Source of the DNA: Paracoccaceae bacterium
GTDB taxonomy: Bacteria; Pseudomonadota; Alphaproteobacteria; Rhodobacterales; Rhodobacteraceae
NCBI GenBank assembly: GCA_030697175.1
Contig: JAUYQR010000011.1
Location: 310,001 to 374,000, forward strand
Direction: 5' to 3'
Length of the DNA: 64,000 nt
A program made the position numbers and the translations under genes. This document shows positions 45,082 to 53,370 of the stretch, one piece after another; position 1 is the stretch's first letter, and each line of letters opens with the position of its first letter. The notes below the pieces were generated by a model. It saw nothing but the letters and a program-made list of their open reading frames with translations, searched no databases and was not told the origin of the DNA.

Positions 45082-46269
45082 TTACGTCCCTTGACCGTAG
45101 AGGCAGTCGCGAAGCTGCGTGAGCCCGCGCTGCGTTTCTTCTTTTGGGGCCACGAGGGCGACCCTGATATACCCTTTGCCGGGGTTCTGGCCCCCGGCAT
45201 CGCGTGAGAGGTAAGCGCCGGGCAGCACCCGGACACCGGTTTCGCACCAGAGCTTGAGCGCGGCGGCTTCGCCATCCTCGACCGGCAGCCAGAGGAAGAA
45301 GCCGCCACCGGGGGGCTGGTAGCCCTGCATTCCGGCGAAGATCTGGTCGGCCGCGTGGAATTTCTGCTGATAAAGCGCGCGGGAGGCGTCGACGTGCGCT
45401 TCGTCGGCCCAAGCCGCTTCGGACACGCGCTGGATCGGCAGCGGCAAGGGCGCGCCGGCAAAGGAGCGGAGCTTGCGGACCTCGGCGATGCTGTTCCGCC
45501 CGCCCGCCACGAAGCCGGAGCGCAGGCCCGGAAGGTTGGAGCGTTTGGAGAGCGAGTGGAACACCAGCGCCCGCTCGGGGTCTGCAGCGGTGGTTTTCGC
45601 CACTGTCAGAAGGCCGGTGGGCGGGGTGTCGCGCCAGATTTCGGAATAGCACTCGTCGGCGAAAACGCAGAAATCGTGCTTTTCCGCCAAGGCCAGCAGG
45701 TCGGCGAGGTAGTCGGCACTGGCCACGGCCCCCTGCGGGTTGGCGGGCGAACAGATGTAGGCAATCGCGGTGCGGTCGAGGATGTCTTTCGGCAGGCTGG
45801 CGTAATCGGGCAGGAATCCGGTCGCGGCGGTGGCGCGGACGTAGACCGGTTCGGCGCCCACAGTCAGCGCGGCGACGGCGTAGACCTGATAGAACGGGTT
45901 CGGCATCAGGATCACGGGCTTCTGCCCGGCCTTCTGTTCCGGGCAAAGGGCGATGGCCGCGTTGAACAGGCCTTCACGGGTGCCGTTCAGGGCCATGATC
46001 TGGTCCGGGGAAAGTGTCGCGCCGTAGCGCCGCGCGATCCAGCCGGTGATCGCGGTCAGCAGTTCGGGCGTGCCATCGTTCGGCGGATAGACGGCAAAGC
46101 CTGCGAGGTTGGCAGCAAGGATCGGGCCGACAAAGTCGGGCATCGGGTGGCGCGGCTCGCCGATGGTCATGGCAATGGGTTCGCCACCCGGAGGGTGCGC
46201 GTCAAGAAGCTTCCGCAGACGCGGAAACGCATAGTCTGGCAGGTTCGAAAACCGCTCAGGAAACGCCAT
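45082..46269 (-). CDS. Class I/II aminotransferase (DapC-like)
   Basis: 395 aa fold-type-I PLP enzyme. Features: SNLPDYAFPRLRKLL at the start, PNPFYQVYAVAAL, CSPANPQGAVA, FADECYSEIW and the PLP lysine in HSLSKRSNLPGLRSGF. These match the alphaproteobacterial group annotated as succinyldiaminopimelate transaminase, so a role in lysine/diaminopimelate synthesis is likely but not proven. The ATG at 46269 starts the family homology; ftsK follows three bases after its stop, so the two are co-transcribed. Confidence 0.87.
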   Translation of the reverse strand: MAFPERFSNLPDYAFPRLRKLLDAHPPGGEPIAMTIGEPRHPMPDFVGPILAANLAGFAVYPPNDGTPELLTAITGWIARRYGATLSPDQIMALNGTREGLFNAAIALCPEQKAGQKPVILMPNPFYQVYAVAALTVGAEPVYVRATAATGFLPDYASLPKDILDRTAIAYICSPANPQGAVASADYLADLLALAEKHDFCVFADECYSEIWRDTPPTGLLTVAKTTAADPERALVFHSLSKRSNLPGLRSGFVAGGRNSIAEVRKLRSFAGAPLPLPIQRVSEAAWADEAHVDASRALYQQKFHAADQIFAGMQGYQPPGGGFFLWLPVEDGEAAALKLWCETGVRVLPGAYLSRDAGGQNPGKGYIRVALVAPKEETQRGLTQLRDCLYGQGT

Positions 46270-46407
46270 TACTGCCTCAATATCGGGGTCGTAGCGCCCC
46301 GTTTGGACCGACGATATCCAGAGACGACGCGCGGGTCCAGAAAAACACATCGCCGTGAGTGGGTTGGGCGGTGGAGTTGTGGCTTTTTGGCCCTGAGTTG
46401 GATGGAA

Positions 46408-46499
46408 ATCTGTGCAGGAGGGGCATCTGTGCAGCGGCACCTTGCCAGATTTGCCCCGCGACACATCGGGTCGGGCGGCTGGCCCCTTGGCAGGTGCCG
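46408..46499. repeat. Direct repeat and long hairpin between amidase and aminotransferase genes
   Basis: ATCTGTGCAG occurs at 46408-46417 and again at 46425-46434, 17 bases apart. Directly next to it CGGCACCTTGCCA (46435-46447) pairs with TGGCAGGTGCCG (46488-46499) with one bulge, enclosing about 40 bases that can pair further. The site lies after the amidase stop and upstream of the aminotransferase-ftsK operon. It may be a regulator site plus a terminator. Confidence 0.45.
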
Positions 46500-46507
46500 T
46501 TCGGCCC

Positions 46508-47839
46508 TTAGCGCAGCGCCCGTTCGGCAGCCGATCCCAACCGCAAAAGCCGGTTTTCCTGCCCCGGAGCGGCCATGAAGCTGATGCCACAAGACGGTTG
46601 CGAGGTGGGCAGCGTCAGCGCGCAAAGACCGAGCATGTTGCCGATACGGGTATTGCGCATGGCCAGCAGATTTTCGGACACGTAGTATGCGCTGTCGGTC
46701 ATCAACTGGTTGGCGTCTGGCGGCAGGATCGGCGAGGTCGGCAGAAGGACCGCGTCGAATCCGGCGGTCCTTTCGGCCCAGATTGCACGCAACTGGTGCA
46801 GCCGACGCCACCCCGCGACATAATCCATCGCGGTGTATTGAGCGCCGGAGCGGAACCGCTCGAGTATCCGGGGGAACATCTTTTCCGGAGCAGCTTCAAT
46901 GGTTTCACGCCACGTGCCGTATGCTTCTGCGGTGCAGAGCATCGCCGAGAGGGCCATTGCCTCGGCCACTTCGGGAACTGCGACCCGATGGATATCAGCC
47001 CCGGCACGGGCAAGACGCTGGATTGCATCCTCGAAACCCTTGCTTGGCCTGTCGCGCAGGGCGTCCAGGGCAACGCTTTCCAGAATGGCAAGGCGAAGCC
47101 CCGACAGGCTTGACCCGGTGAGGTCGGCGGGAGTGCGGCCGTGCAGGGCGGCGAGGAGGAGGTTGCAGTCTTCGACCGAATGAGCAAGCGGCCCGATCGT
47201 GTCAAACGATTCAAACAGCGGCACCGTGCCGGTGAGTGGCAGGCTGCCAGCCGTGGTCTTGAGACCGACAAGGTCGTTCCAGGCAGCCGGGACGCGGACG
47301 GAGCCGCCGGAATCAGACCCGATTGCCGCCGGAGCGAGGCCGAAGGCGACCGAGGCGGCGGCGCCGGAGGACGAGCCACCCGGAACCGCTCGGTCGTCGT
47401 TCAGGCAGGGCGGGGTGGCGGTGACGGGGTTCAGGCCAAGGCCGGAGAAGGCGAGTTCCGACATGTGTGTCTTGCCGATGCAGACAAGGCCGGCGTGGGT
47501 GGCCGTTTCAAGAACGGCAGCGTCGCGGCTGGGGGTGCGGCCTTTCAGCAGGGCCGAGCCTGCCTCGGTGGCGATACCGGCGGTATCGAACAGGTCTTTC
47601 CAACTGATCGGCACACCGTCGAGGACGCCACGGCGCAGGCCGGTCTTGGCGCGGCCTGCGGCGGCCATCGCCTCGGCCCGCGCGCGATCCGGCGTGGTGC
47701 GGGCGTAGATGCGGGGGGCGAGGGGGTGGGTGTCGATGGCATCCAGCATCGCCTCCACCAGTTCGACCGGGTGGATGCGGCCCGCGCCGATTTCGCGGCC
47801 AAGCTCTGCCGCCGTCATGTGTGCCCAGGTGCCGCTCAT
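46508..47839 (-). CDS. Amidase-signature-family hydrolase
   Basis: 443 aa. The Ser-cisSer-Lys triad is visible: lysine in PISWKDLFDT, the serine pair in PGGSSSGAAASVAFG and GSDSGGSVRVPAAW. Family members hydrolyse amides; GatA, indoleacetamide hydrolase and allophanate hydrolase share these motifs. Without GatB/GatC neighbours and with these flanks it is probably not GatA. I chose the ATG at 47839 because GGGGGA precedes it; an ATG at 47851 adds four residues. It faces away from the UbiH-like gene. Confidence 0.88.
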   Translation of the reverse strand: MSGTWAHMTAAELGREIGAGRIHPVELVEAMLDAIDTHPLAPRIYARTTPDRARAEAMAAAGRAKTGLRRGVLDGVPISWKDLFDTAGIATEAGSALLKGRTPSRDAAVLETATHAGLVCIGKTHMSELAFSGLGLNPVTATPPCLNDDRAVPGGSSSGAAASVAFGLAPAAIGSDSGGSVRVPAAWNDLVGLKTTAGSLPLTGTVPLFESFDTIGPLAHSVEDCNLLLAALHGRTPADLTGSSLSGLRLAILESVALDALRDRPSKGFEDAIQRLARAGADIHRVAVPEVAEAMALSAMLCTAEAYGTWRETIEAAPEKMFPRILERFRSGAQYTAMDYVAGWRRLHQLRAIWAERTAGFDAVLLPTSPILPPDANQLMTDSAYYVSENLLAMRNTRIGNMLGLCALTLPTSQPSCGISFMAAPGQENRLLRLGSAAERALR

Positions 47840-47917
47840 CTCATCCCCCATTTGGCGGCGAGGGTAGCGGCAGCCGGGCGCATGGACAATCCCGCGCGGG
47901 GAAGCATATCTGAGCGC

Positions 47918-49150
47918 ATGACACAGGATGCGGATATCGTGATTGCGGGTGGCGGGCTGAACGGGCCTGCCTTGGCATTGGCGCTGGCGGGGGCCGGGTT
48001 CAAGGTGGTGGTGGTGGACGCCCGCCCGGCGCCCGCGCGGGCGGAGGCGGGGTTTGACGGGCGGGCCTACGCGCTGGCCATCGCGTCGAAGCGGTTGTTG
48101 ACGGTGATCGGGGTCTGGGGCCGGGTGGCCGACAAGGCGCAGCCGATCTTGCAGATCAAGGCGTCGGACGGATTGGCGGGGATGGGTGCCTCGCCGTTCT
48201 TCCTGACCTTCGATCATGCCGAGATCGAGGAGGGCCCGATGGGCTTCATGCTGGAGGACCGGTATCTGTATGCCGCGTTCCTTGAGGCGATGCGGGCATC
48301 CTCGGTGAGGCTGATGTCGGGCGAGACCGTGGTTGGGCAGGAGGTGTCGGCGGAGGGGGTGGCGGTGACGCTGGCCTCGGGCCGGGTGCTGCGGGCGAGG
48401 CTGCTGGTCGGGTGCGATGGGCGCGGGTCGGGGGTTGCGACACGGGCGGGGATCGCGCGGGTCGGCTGGGGTTACGGGCAGACGGCGCTGGTGACGGCGA
48501 TTGCGCATGAGCGGGATCACCGGGGGATCGCGCACCAGTTCTTCATGCCGTCGGGGCCGCTGGCGATCTTGCCGCTGAAGGGCGGGCATCATTCCAGCAT
48601 CGTGTGGAGCGAGACCGAGGCGGCGGCGGCGGCGGCGGCGATCCAGGCGTTGCCGGATGCGGAATATCTGGAGGCTTTGCGGCCGCGCTTCGGGGATTTC
48701 CTGGGTGAGATCACGCTGGCGGGGGCGCGGTTCACCTATCCCCTGTCGCTGTCCTTGGCGGAGCGGTTCGTGGGGCCGCGGGTGGCCTTGGTGGGCGACG
48801 CGGCGCATGGGGTGCATCCGATCGCCGGGCAGGGACTGAACCTTGGGCTGCGGGATGTGGGGGCCTTGGCCGAGGTGCTGGCGGATGCGGCGCGGCGGGG
48901 CGAGGATATCGGGGCGCTGACGGTGCTGGAGGGCTATCAGCGGTGGCGGCGCTTCGATGCGACGGCGCTGGCCCTGGGGATGGATGCGGTGAACCGGGTG
49001 TTCTCGAATGACAACCCGATCCTGCGGCTGGGGCGGGATCTGGGGTTGGGGATCGTCGGGGCAACGCCGTGGCTGAGGCGGCGGTTCATCCGGCAGGCGG
49101 CGGGGCTGACGGGGGCCGTGCCAAAGCTGCTGGAGGGGAAGGCTTTGTGA
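47918..49150 (+). CDS. UbiH/UbiF/COQ6-family FAD-dependent monooxygenase
   Basis: 410 aa. FAD motif DADIVIAGGGLNGPALALALA at the N-terminus, the DG motif GCDGRGSG and the GDAAHGVHPIAGQGLNLGLRD block identify a ubiquinone-ring hydroxylase. It would add a hydroxyl to the ubiquinone precursor ring at the membrane. The position hydroxylated is not decided. A run of seven GCG-type alanine codons (48620-48640) is a simple-sequence tract. The quinone side-chain synthase lies 8 kb downstream. Confidence 0.9.
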   Translation: MTQDADIVIAGGGLNGPALALALAGAGFKVVVVDARPAPARAEAGFDGRAYALAIASKRLLTVIGVWGRVADKAQPILQIKASDGLAGMGASPFFLTFDHAEIEEGPMGFMLEDRYLYAAFLEAMRASSVRLMSGETVVGQEVSAEGVAVTLASGRVLRARLLVGCDGRGSGVATRAGIARVGWGYGQTALVTAIAHERDHRGIAHQFFMPSGPLAILPLKGGHHSSIVWSETEAAAAAAAIQALPDAEYLEALRPRFGDFLGEITLAGARFTYPLSLSLAERFVGPRVALVGDAAHGVHPIAGQGLNLGLRDVGALAEVLADAARRGEDIGALTVLEGYQRWRRFDATALALGMDAVNRVFSNDNPILRLGRDLGLGIVGATPWLRRRFIRQAAGLTGAVPKLLEGKAL

Positions 49151-49202
49151 TCTGTCCACGCTGGACTGGGCGTCTGGCGTCAGGGATTACAATGGGTTAG
49201 CT

Positions 49203-49694
49203 GTGGACGTTAGGGGTTTGGTAGGGGAAACGAGAAACATGTTCCTTTGGAGTCTGCGTGACCCTTTCGGCGTCAAGATTTCCATCACGGTAACATTGGC
49301 ATGGATAGCCTGGTTTCTCTTTTGCCATTACATCGACTGGCGGTGGGTTGAGATTGTTGCGTTTGTCCTTGCCGTTTTGGTGACCGCCCGGGCCTCGGTT
49401 CTGCTCTGCCGCCACAGGGATGTGCTCGCGTTCAAGAACGACTTCGGCAGGCAGCACGCCTTTCCATCTGATCAGGGGCGCGAACGAGCGGTTTTCACCA
49501 TGCACTTTGCCGCGTTCATCCTGTTTTTCGTTTGGACCGTTGCCTTCATCCTGTCCGGGCGCGATGTGTCCGAGCACACATCACCGCTTGTGCTGCTGGG
49601 CGGGCTTCTGATGGGCTTGCCGGGCTTTGTCGGGCTGGTTCAGCATTTTGTCCGCCGTGCCCATACGCGGCAGGCTGCATCAAGACTGCCCTGA
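49203..49694 (+). CDS. Hypothetical membrane protein of atypical composition
   Basis: 163 aa from a GTG at 49203; the ATG at 49239 (151 aa) is an alternative. Four hydrophobic helices are predicted (ISITVTLAWIAWFLF, IVAFVLAVLVTARASVL, FAAFILFFVWTVAFIL, LVLLGGLLMGLPGFV). One 60-base line counted by hand is 48% G+C, far below the very G+C-rich monooxygenase gene next to it, which suggests a different origin. I do not recognise a family. Confidence 0.6.
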   Translation: MDVRGLVGETRNMFLWSLRDPFGVKISITVTLAWIAWFLFCHYIDWRWVEIVAFVLAVLVTARASVLLCRHRDVLAFKNDFGRQHAFPSDQGRERAVFTMHFAAFILFFVWTVAFILSGRDVSEHTSPLVLLGGLLMGLPGFVGLVQHFVRRAHTRQAASRLP

Positions 49695-49708
49695 GGGCTG
49701 CCGCGCCC

Positions 49709-49894
49709 TCACTCCACTTCCCTTGCCTCACTCACCAGCATTACCGGAATCCCGTCGCGGATCGGAAACGCCAGGCGGGCGGCTTTCGAGATCAGTTCCT
49801 GCCGCTCGGCGTCGTAAGTGAGGACCGCCTGGCTGATGGGGCAGACGAGGGCTTCCAGCATCCGGCGGTCGGGTTTTTCTGGAGTATGGCTCAC
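49709..49894 (-). CDS. Trm112-family small protein
   Basis: 61 aa. [14 protein letters not shown] and [17 protein letters not shown] match the bacterial YcaR/Trm112 fold. Only one of the four zinc cysteines remains, as is usual in this bacterial branch. In eukaryotes Trm112 activates methyltransferases; the bacterial role is unknown. Its start overlaps the stop of the LON-domain gene by four bases, so the two are coupled, as commonly seen in alphaproteobacteria. Confidence 0.88.
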   Translation of the reverse strand: MSHTPEKPDRRMLEALVCPISQAVLTYDAERQELISKAARLAFPIRDGIPVMLVSEAREVE

Positions 49895-50607
49895 TGCATG
49901 ATCTCTTCGTCGGCGCCGCCGCGGAGGGCGAATTCGATCAGGGTGACGAGGGTTTCGCGGCGGGTGTCGAGGGTTGGCGCCTCCAGCAGGGCCTGTTTGT
50001 CTTCGGGCGAAAACGGGCAGAGCATCGAGAGCGAGTTGATCAGCATCTCCGGTTCCGCCCCTTTCAGGCTGTCCCAGTCGGTCGAGAGGTTCATCGCGGC
50101 GAAATAGCGCCCGAGAAGGTCCATGAACTGCGGGCGTTTGAAGCCCTTGTCATCCTCGGTCGGACCAAGATCGCGGGCGAAGGGCGCCCAATCCACCAGA
50201 CAGCGGCGGTAGGGGGCGAAACCCTGCACCTCTTCGCGCACCCGAAAGCGCGAGATGCCGGACAGGGTGATCATGTAGCGACCATCCTCGGTTTCGGAAA
50301 ACCCGGTCAGGCGGCCACCGCAGCCGATGGCTTGCAGGCGCTTTTCACCCACGCGCTTTTCGGAGACGGGCTTTTCGGAGACGGGCTTCTCGGAGACGGG
50401 CTTTTCGGAGACGCGCCTCTCGGAGACGGGCGTTTCGCGCGGTTGGATCATGCCGATCAGGCGATGCCTGGTCTTCATCGCGTCTTCGATCATCGCAAGG
50501 TAGCGCGGTTCGAAGATGTGCAGCGGAAGCCGCGTCCGGGGCAGCATGAGCGCGCCCGGAAGCGGGAAGACGGGGATGGTGTCTGGCAGGTCTGCGGCGT
50601 TTATCAT
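49891..50607 (-). CDS. LON N-terminal substrate-binding domain protein with a pentapeptide repeat
   Basis: 238 aa: a stand-alone LON N-domain without protease or ATPase parts. Typical segments: [56 protein letters not shown] and the helical C-terminal bundle. The unusual part is residues 59-88, where about six copies of a P/R-V-S-E-K pentapeptide, encoded by 15-base tandem repeats, sit in the loop before LQAIGCGG. Followed by the Trm112 gene; downstream of the CnoX-like gene by 26 bases. Confidence 0.87.
   Translation of the reverse strand: MINAADLPDTIPVFPLPGALMLPRTRLPLHIFEPRYLAMIEDAMKTRHRLIGMIQPRETPVSERRVSEKPVSEKPVSEKPVSEKRVGEKRLQAIGCGGRLTGFSETEDGRYMITLSGISRFRVREEVQGFAPYRRCLVDWAPFARDLGPTEDDKGFKRPQFMDLLGRYFAAMNLSTDWDSLKGAEPEMLINSLSMLCPFSPEDKQALLEAPTLDTRRETLVTLIEFALRGGADEEIMQ
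50334..50431 (-). repeat. 15-base tandem repeat inside the LON-domain gene
   Basis: Units close to CTTTTCGGAGACGGG repeat about six times in frame, coding V-S-E-K/R-P/R. The middle three units are nearly identical and the outer ones drift, the pattern left by slipped replication. The length is a multiple of three throughout, so the frame is kept. Confidence 0.8.
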
Positions 50608-50633
50608 GGCATGGACCTAGGCCGGATGGGCGA

Positions 50634-51536
50634 TCAGGCAAATATCATCGACGAGAGGCGGCGGCGGCCGTTCAGGACGATGGGATCTTGCGGTTTGAGG
50701 GCGTCGAAGATGGTGAAAAGCTGGGTCTTGGCGGCACCATCGTTCCATTCACGGTCGCGGCGGAAGATTTCCAGAAGCTCATCGACGGCCTCTTGCGGTT
50801 TGCCAGCGGCGAGAAGGGCGGCGGCAAGGTCGAAGCGGGCCTGATGGTTGGCGGGATCGGCGGTGACGAGGGCGCGCAGGTCGGCCTCCGGCCCGGCGTT
50901 GGCGGCCTGTTTGGCCAGCTCGATCTGGGCGCGGGCGGCGTCAAGCTCCTTGGCCTTGGCGATGGCGGCGGGGGCGGCGGCAAGGAAAGCCTCGGCCTGA
51001 TCGAGGTTGCCGGCGGCGATGTGGGTGCGGACAAGGCCGGAATAGGCCTGCGGGTTTTCCGGTTCCTCGCCAAGGATGGCGGCGAAGGTTTCGGCGGCAT
51101 CGACCACGGCACCTTCGGCCAGCATCGCCTCGGCAGCCTCCAGCGCCTCGGCCAGACCGCCGTCACCGGCGAGGGCGGCGGTGCGGTCGACGAAGGCCTT
51201 GAGTTCGGAGCCGGGGACCGCGCCCTGGAAACCATCGACCGGCTGGCCCTGCCAGAAGGCATAGACGGTGGGGATCGACTGGATGCGAAGCTGGGCCGCG
51301 ATGCGCTGGTTCTGATCGACATCGACCTTGACCATCTTGACCTTGCCGTTCGCCGCCTTGACGGCCGCCTCCAGCATCGGGCCGAGCGTCTTGCAGGGGC
51401 CGCACCATGTGGCCCAGAAATCGACGATCACGGGGATGGTTTTCGACGCCTCGATCACATCGGCCATGAAGCTGGCCTCGGTGACGTCCTTGATCAGGTC
51501 GGTCGGCGGTTGCGGTGTGTCGGTCAGACCCAGCAT
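50634..51536 (-). CDS. Thioredoxin-fold co-chaperone (YbbN/CnoX-like)
   Basis: 300 aa. The first 115 residues form a thioredoxin with an intact WCGPCK active site, IPVIVDFWATW before it and cis-proline SIPTVYAF after it. The rest is an alanine-rich helical TPR-like domain. This is the alphaproteobacterial YbbN type; unlike E. coli CnoX (which has SxxC), it keeps both redox cysteines and so should be redox active. It heads the CnoX-LON-Trm112 group. Confidence 0.9.
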   Translation of the reverse strand: MLGLTDTPQPPTDLIKDVTEASFMADVIEASKTIPVIVDFWATWCGPCKTLGPMLEAAVKAANGKVKMVKVDVDQNQRIAAQLRIQSIPTVYAFWQGQPVDGFQGAVPGSELKAFVDRTAALAGDGGLAEALEAAEAMLAEGAVVDAAETFAAILGEEPENPQAYSGLVRTHIAAGNLDQAEAFLAAAPAAIAKAKELDAARAQIELAKQAANAGPEADLRALVTADPANHQARFDLAAALLAAGKPQEAVDELLEIFRRDREWNDGAAKTQLFTIFDALKPQDPIVLNGRRRLSSMIFA

Positions 51537-51598
51537 GGCAGCCCTCTTGTCAGTGTTCGGCCCCTTATATGATAGCGCGGCGCGAAAAGGCCAAGGGG

Positions 51599-52174
51599 TC
51601 AGGCGAGGGCAGCGACGCGGTCATGCGCCGGGCAGTCGGTCATGTGGTCGTTGACCATGCCGGTGGCCTGCATGAAGGCGTAGGTGATGGTGGGGCCGCA
51701 GAAGGTGAAGCCCTCGGCCTTGAGCGCCTTGGACATCGCGAGGGAATGCGGGGTTTGCGTCGGAACCTGGGTGGCGGAGGTGAAGCGGTTCTGGATGGGG
51801 CTGCCACCGACGAAGGACCACAGGTAGGGGGAGAAGCCCTCGCGCTCTTCGATGCGGAGGTAGGCTTGGGCGGAGCGGATGGTGCCGGCGATCTTGCCGC
51901 GATGGCGGATGATGCCGGGGTTGGCGAGCAGGCGGATGATCTCGGCCTCGCCCCAGGTGGCGATGGTTTCGGGGTGGAAGCCGTGGAAGGCGGCGCGGAA
52001 GTTTTCGCGTTTGCGAAGGATGGTGATCCACGAAAGGCCGGCCTGGAAGCCGTCGAGAACCAGCTTTTCCCACAGCGCGCGGGGGTCGCGTTCCGGCACG
52101 CCCCAATCGGTGTCGTGGTAGGCGATGTAGAGCGGATCGGTGCCGCACCAGGCGCAGCGGGCGGAGGTTTCCAT
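51599..52174 (-). CDS. tag: DNA-3-methyladenine glycosylase I
   Basis: 191 aa base-excision repair enzyme that removes 3-methyladenine. Zinc ligands Cys and His near both ends (CAWCG; DHMTDCPAH), the HDTDWGVP block, LDGFQAGLSWITIL (substrate pocket) and FVGG are all typical. Divergent from the EAL gene across 102 bases. Confidence 0.94.
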   Translation of the reverse strand: METSARCAWCGTDPLYIAYHDTDWGVPERDPRALWEKLVLDGFQAGLSWITILRKRENFRAAFHGFHPETIATWGEAEIIRLLANPGIIRHRGKIAGTIRSAQAYLRIEEREGFSPYLWSFVGGSPIQNRFTSATQVPTQTPHSLAMSKALKAEGFTFCGPTITYAFMQATGMVNDHMTDCPAHDRVAALA

Positions 52175-52276
52175 TGTGTCGGTCCGGTTTGGTTAAACTT
52201 GGAACAAAATGCGAATGTTAGGGGAGTGTTTACGCATATCCGTCATCCCTGTCGAGCAACGGAAAGGAGGCCGCGC

Positions 52277-53125
52277 ATGAGTTTCATGAAGGACGCCAAG
52301 CGCAGCAAGTTCGATGTGGAGCCCGGTCTGGCCAGCCCGCTGGACGTGGCGGCAGGGACGGCGGAGCGGGAGACGCTGGCGATGGTCGCGGAGGCGTTGA
52401 AGCTGCGCCGGACTCGGCTGGCGTTCCAGCCGGCGGTCTATGCCGCCGATCCGTCGATCATCGGGTTCTATGAAGGGTTCATCCGGCTTCTGGACAGCCG
52501 CGACCGGGTGATCCCTGCGCGCGAGTTCATGGGCGTGGCGGAGCGACAGGAGCTGGGCCGCGAGATCGACTGCGCGGCGCTGCAGATGGGGCTGATGACG
52601 GTGCAGCGCAATCCCGGTGTGCGGGTGGCGGTGAACATGTCGGCGCGGTCGGTCGGCTACAAACGCTGGACCACGCTGCTGCGGCAGGCGCTGAAACAGG
52701 CCCCGGAACTGGGGGCCAGCCTGATCCTTGAGATCAACGAGGCGTCGGCGATGCAGGTGCCTGACGTGCTGCTGCCGTTCATGGCGGAGATGCGGGAGAC
52801 GGGGATCATCTTCTCGCTGGACGATTTCGGGGCAGCCGGCACCTCGCTGGCGCTGTTGCGGGATTTCCGGTTCGAGATTGCCAAGATCGACGGGATGTTC
52901 ATCCGCCACATCGACAGCAGCCCGGAGAACCAGCCTGTGGTGCGATCGGCCATCGCGATTGCGCGCGAGTTGGGGATGTTTCTGGTGGCCGAGGCGGTGG
53001 AGACCGACGCCGAGGCGAACTGGCTGCGCGATGCCGGGGTTGGCTGCCTGCAAGGCTATCTGTTCGGCGCGCCGACGGTGACGCCGGACTTTGCCGCGTT
53101 TCGCAAGGGGCGGACGAAGGCTTAG
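52277..53125 (+). CDS. EAL-domain cyclic-di-GMP phosphodiesterase-type protein
   Basis: 282 aa with one EAL domain and no GGDEF or membrane segment. The signature is YEGFIRLLD instead of the usual EAL-x-R, but the metal and catalytic residues appear in order: Asn in VNMSARS, Glu in EINEAS, DDFGAAGTS, KIDGMFI, EAVET and LQGYLFG. So it may still hydrolyse c-di-GMP. The ribosome binding site AAAGGAGG is near perfect, pointing to strong translation. The first 50 residues are a short non-conserved tail. Confidence 0.88.
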   Translation: MSFMKDAKRSKFDVEPGLASPLDVAAGTAERETLAMVAEALKLRRTRLAFQPAVYAADPSIIGFYEGFIRLLDSRDRVIPAREFMGVAERQELGREIDCAALQMGLMTVQRNPGVRVAVNMSARSVGYKRWTTLLRQALKQAPELGASLILEINEASAMQVPDVLLPFMAEMRETGIIFSLDDFGAAGTSLALLRDFRFEIAKIDGMFIRHIDSSPENQPVVRSAIAIARELGMFLVAEAVETDAEANWLRDAGVGCLQGYLFGAPTVTPDFAAFRKGRTKA

Positions 53126-53269
53126 CCTGGAAGGCGGGAGGGTTGGCCGCTGCGTTGCGGCCCGATTCGCCAGTGGTAGGAACCTGTCCGATGGTAGCGA
53201 TAACCGCACCGGCGGCGGCGGCGCGGGTTTCGTTGAATGGGCAAAACTGCGTATCCCGGCCCGAAACGC

Positions 53270-53288
53270 AGCGCAAGAATGTTGCGCT
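53270..53288. promoter_or_regulatory. Inverted repeat AGCGCAA-N5-TTGCGCT upstream of phaA
   Basis: AGCGCAA (53270-53276) and TTGCGCT (53282-53288) are a perfect inverted repeat 82 bases before the phaA start. The half-site also occurs, in the opposite arrangement, upstream of mcl1. A regulator of acetyl-CoA or polyhydroxybutyrate metabolism is a reasonable guess. Confidence 0.4.
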
Positions 53289-53370
53289 TCGTCCGCCTTG
53301 CGCGTAGGCCAAGCGTCAGGCGCGGCTGGCATCAGGCCCGGCCGCAAGATCGCCATCGGAGGGAGTTTTC

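Noticed and set aside
48620-48640. GCG triplet run in the UbiH-like gene as a phase-variable switch
   Set aside because: Triplet changes keep the reading frame and would only change an alanine count, so it cannot switch the gene on and off.
47840-49159. N-terminal extension of the amidase frame
   Set aside because: The extra 440 residues are arginine/proline-rich and antisense to the UbiH-like monooxygenase; the amidase homology starts at about 47839.
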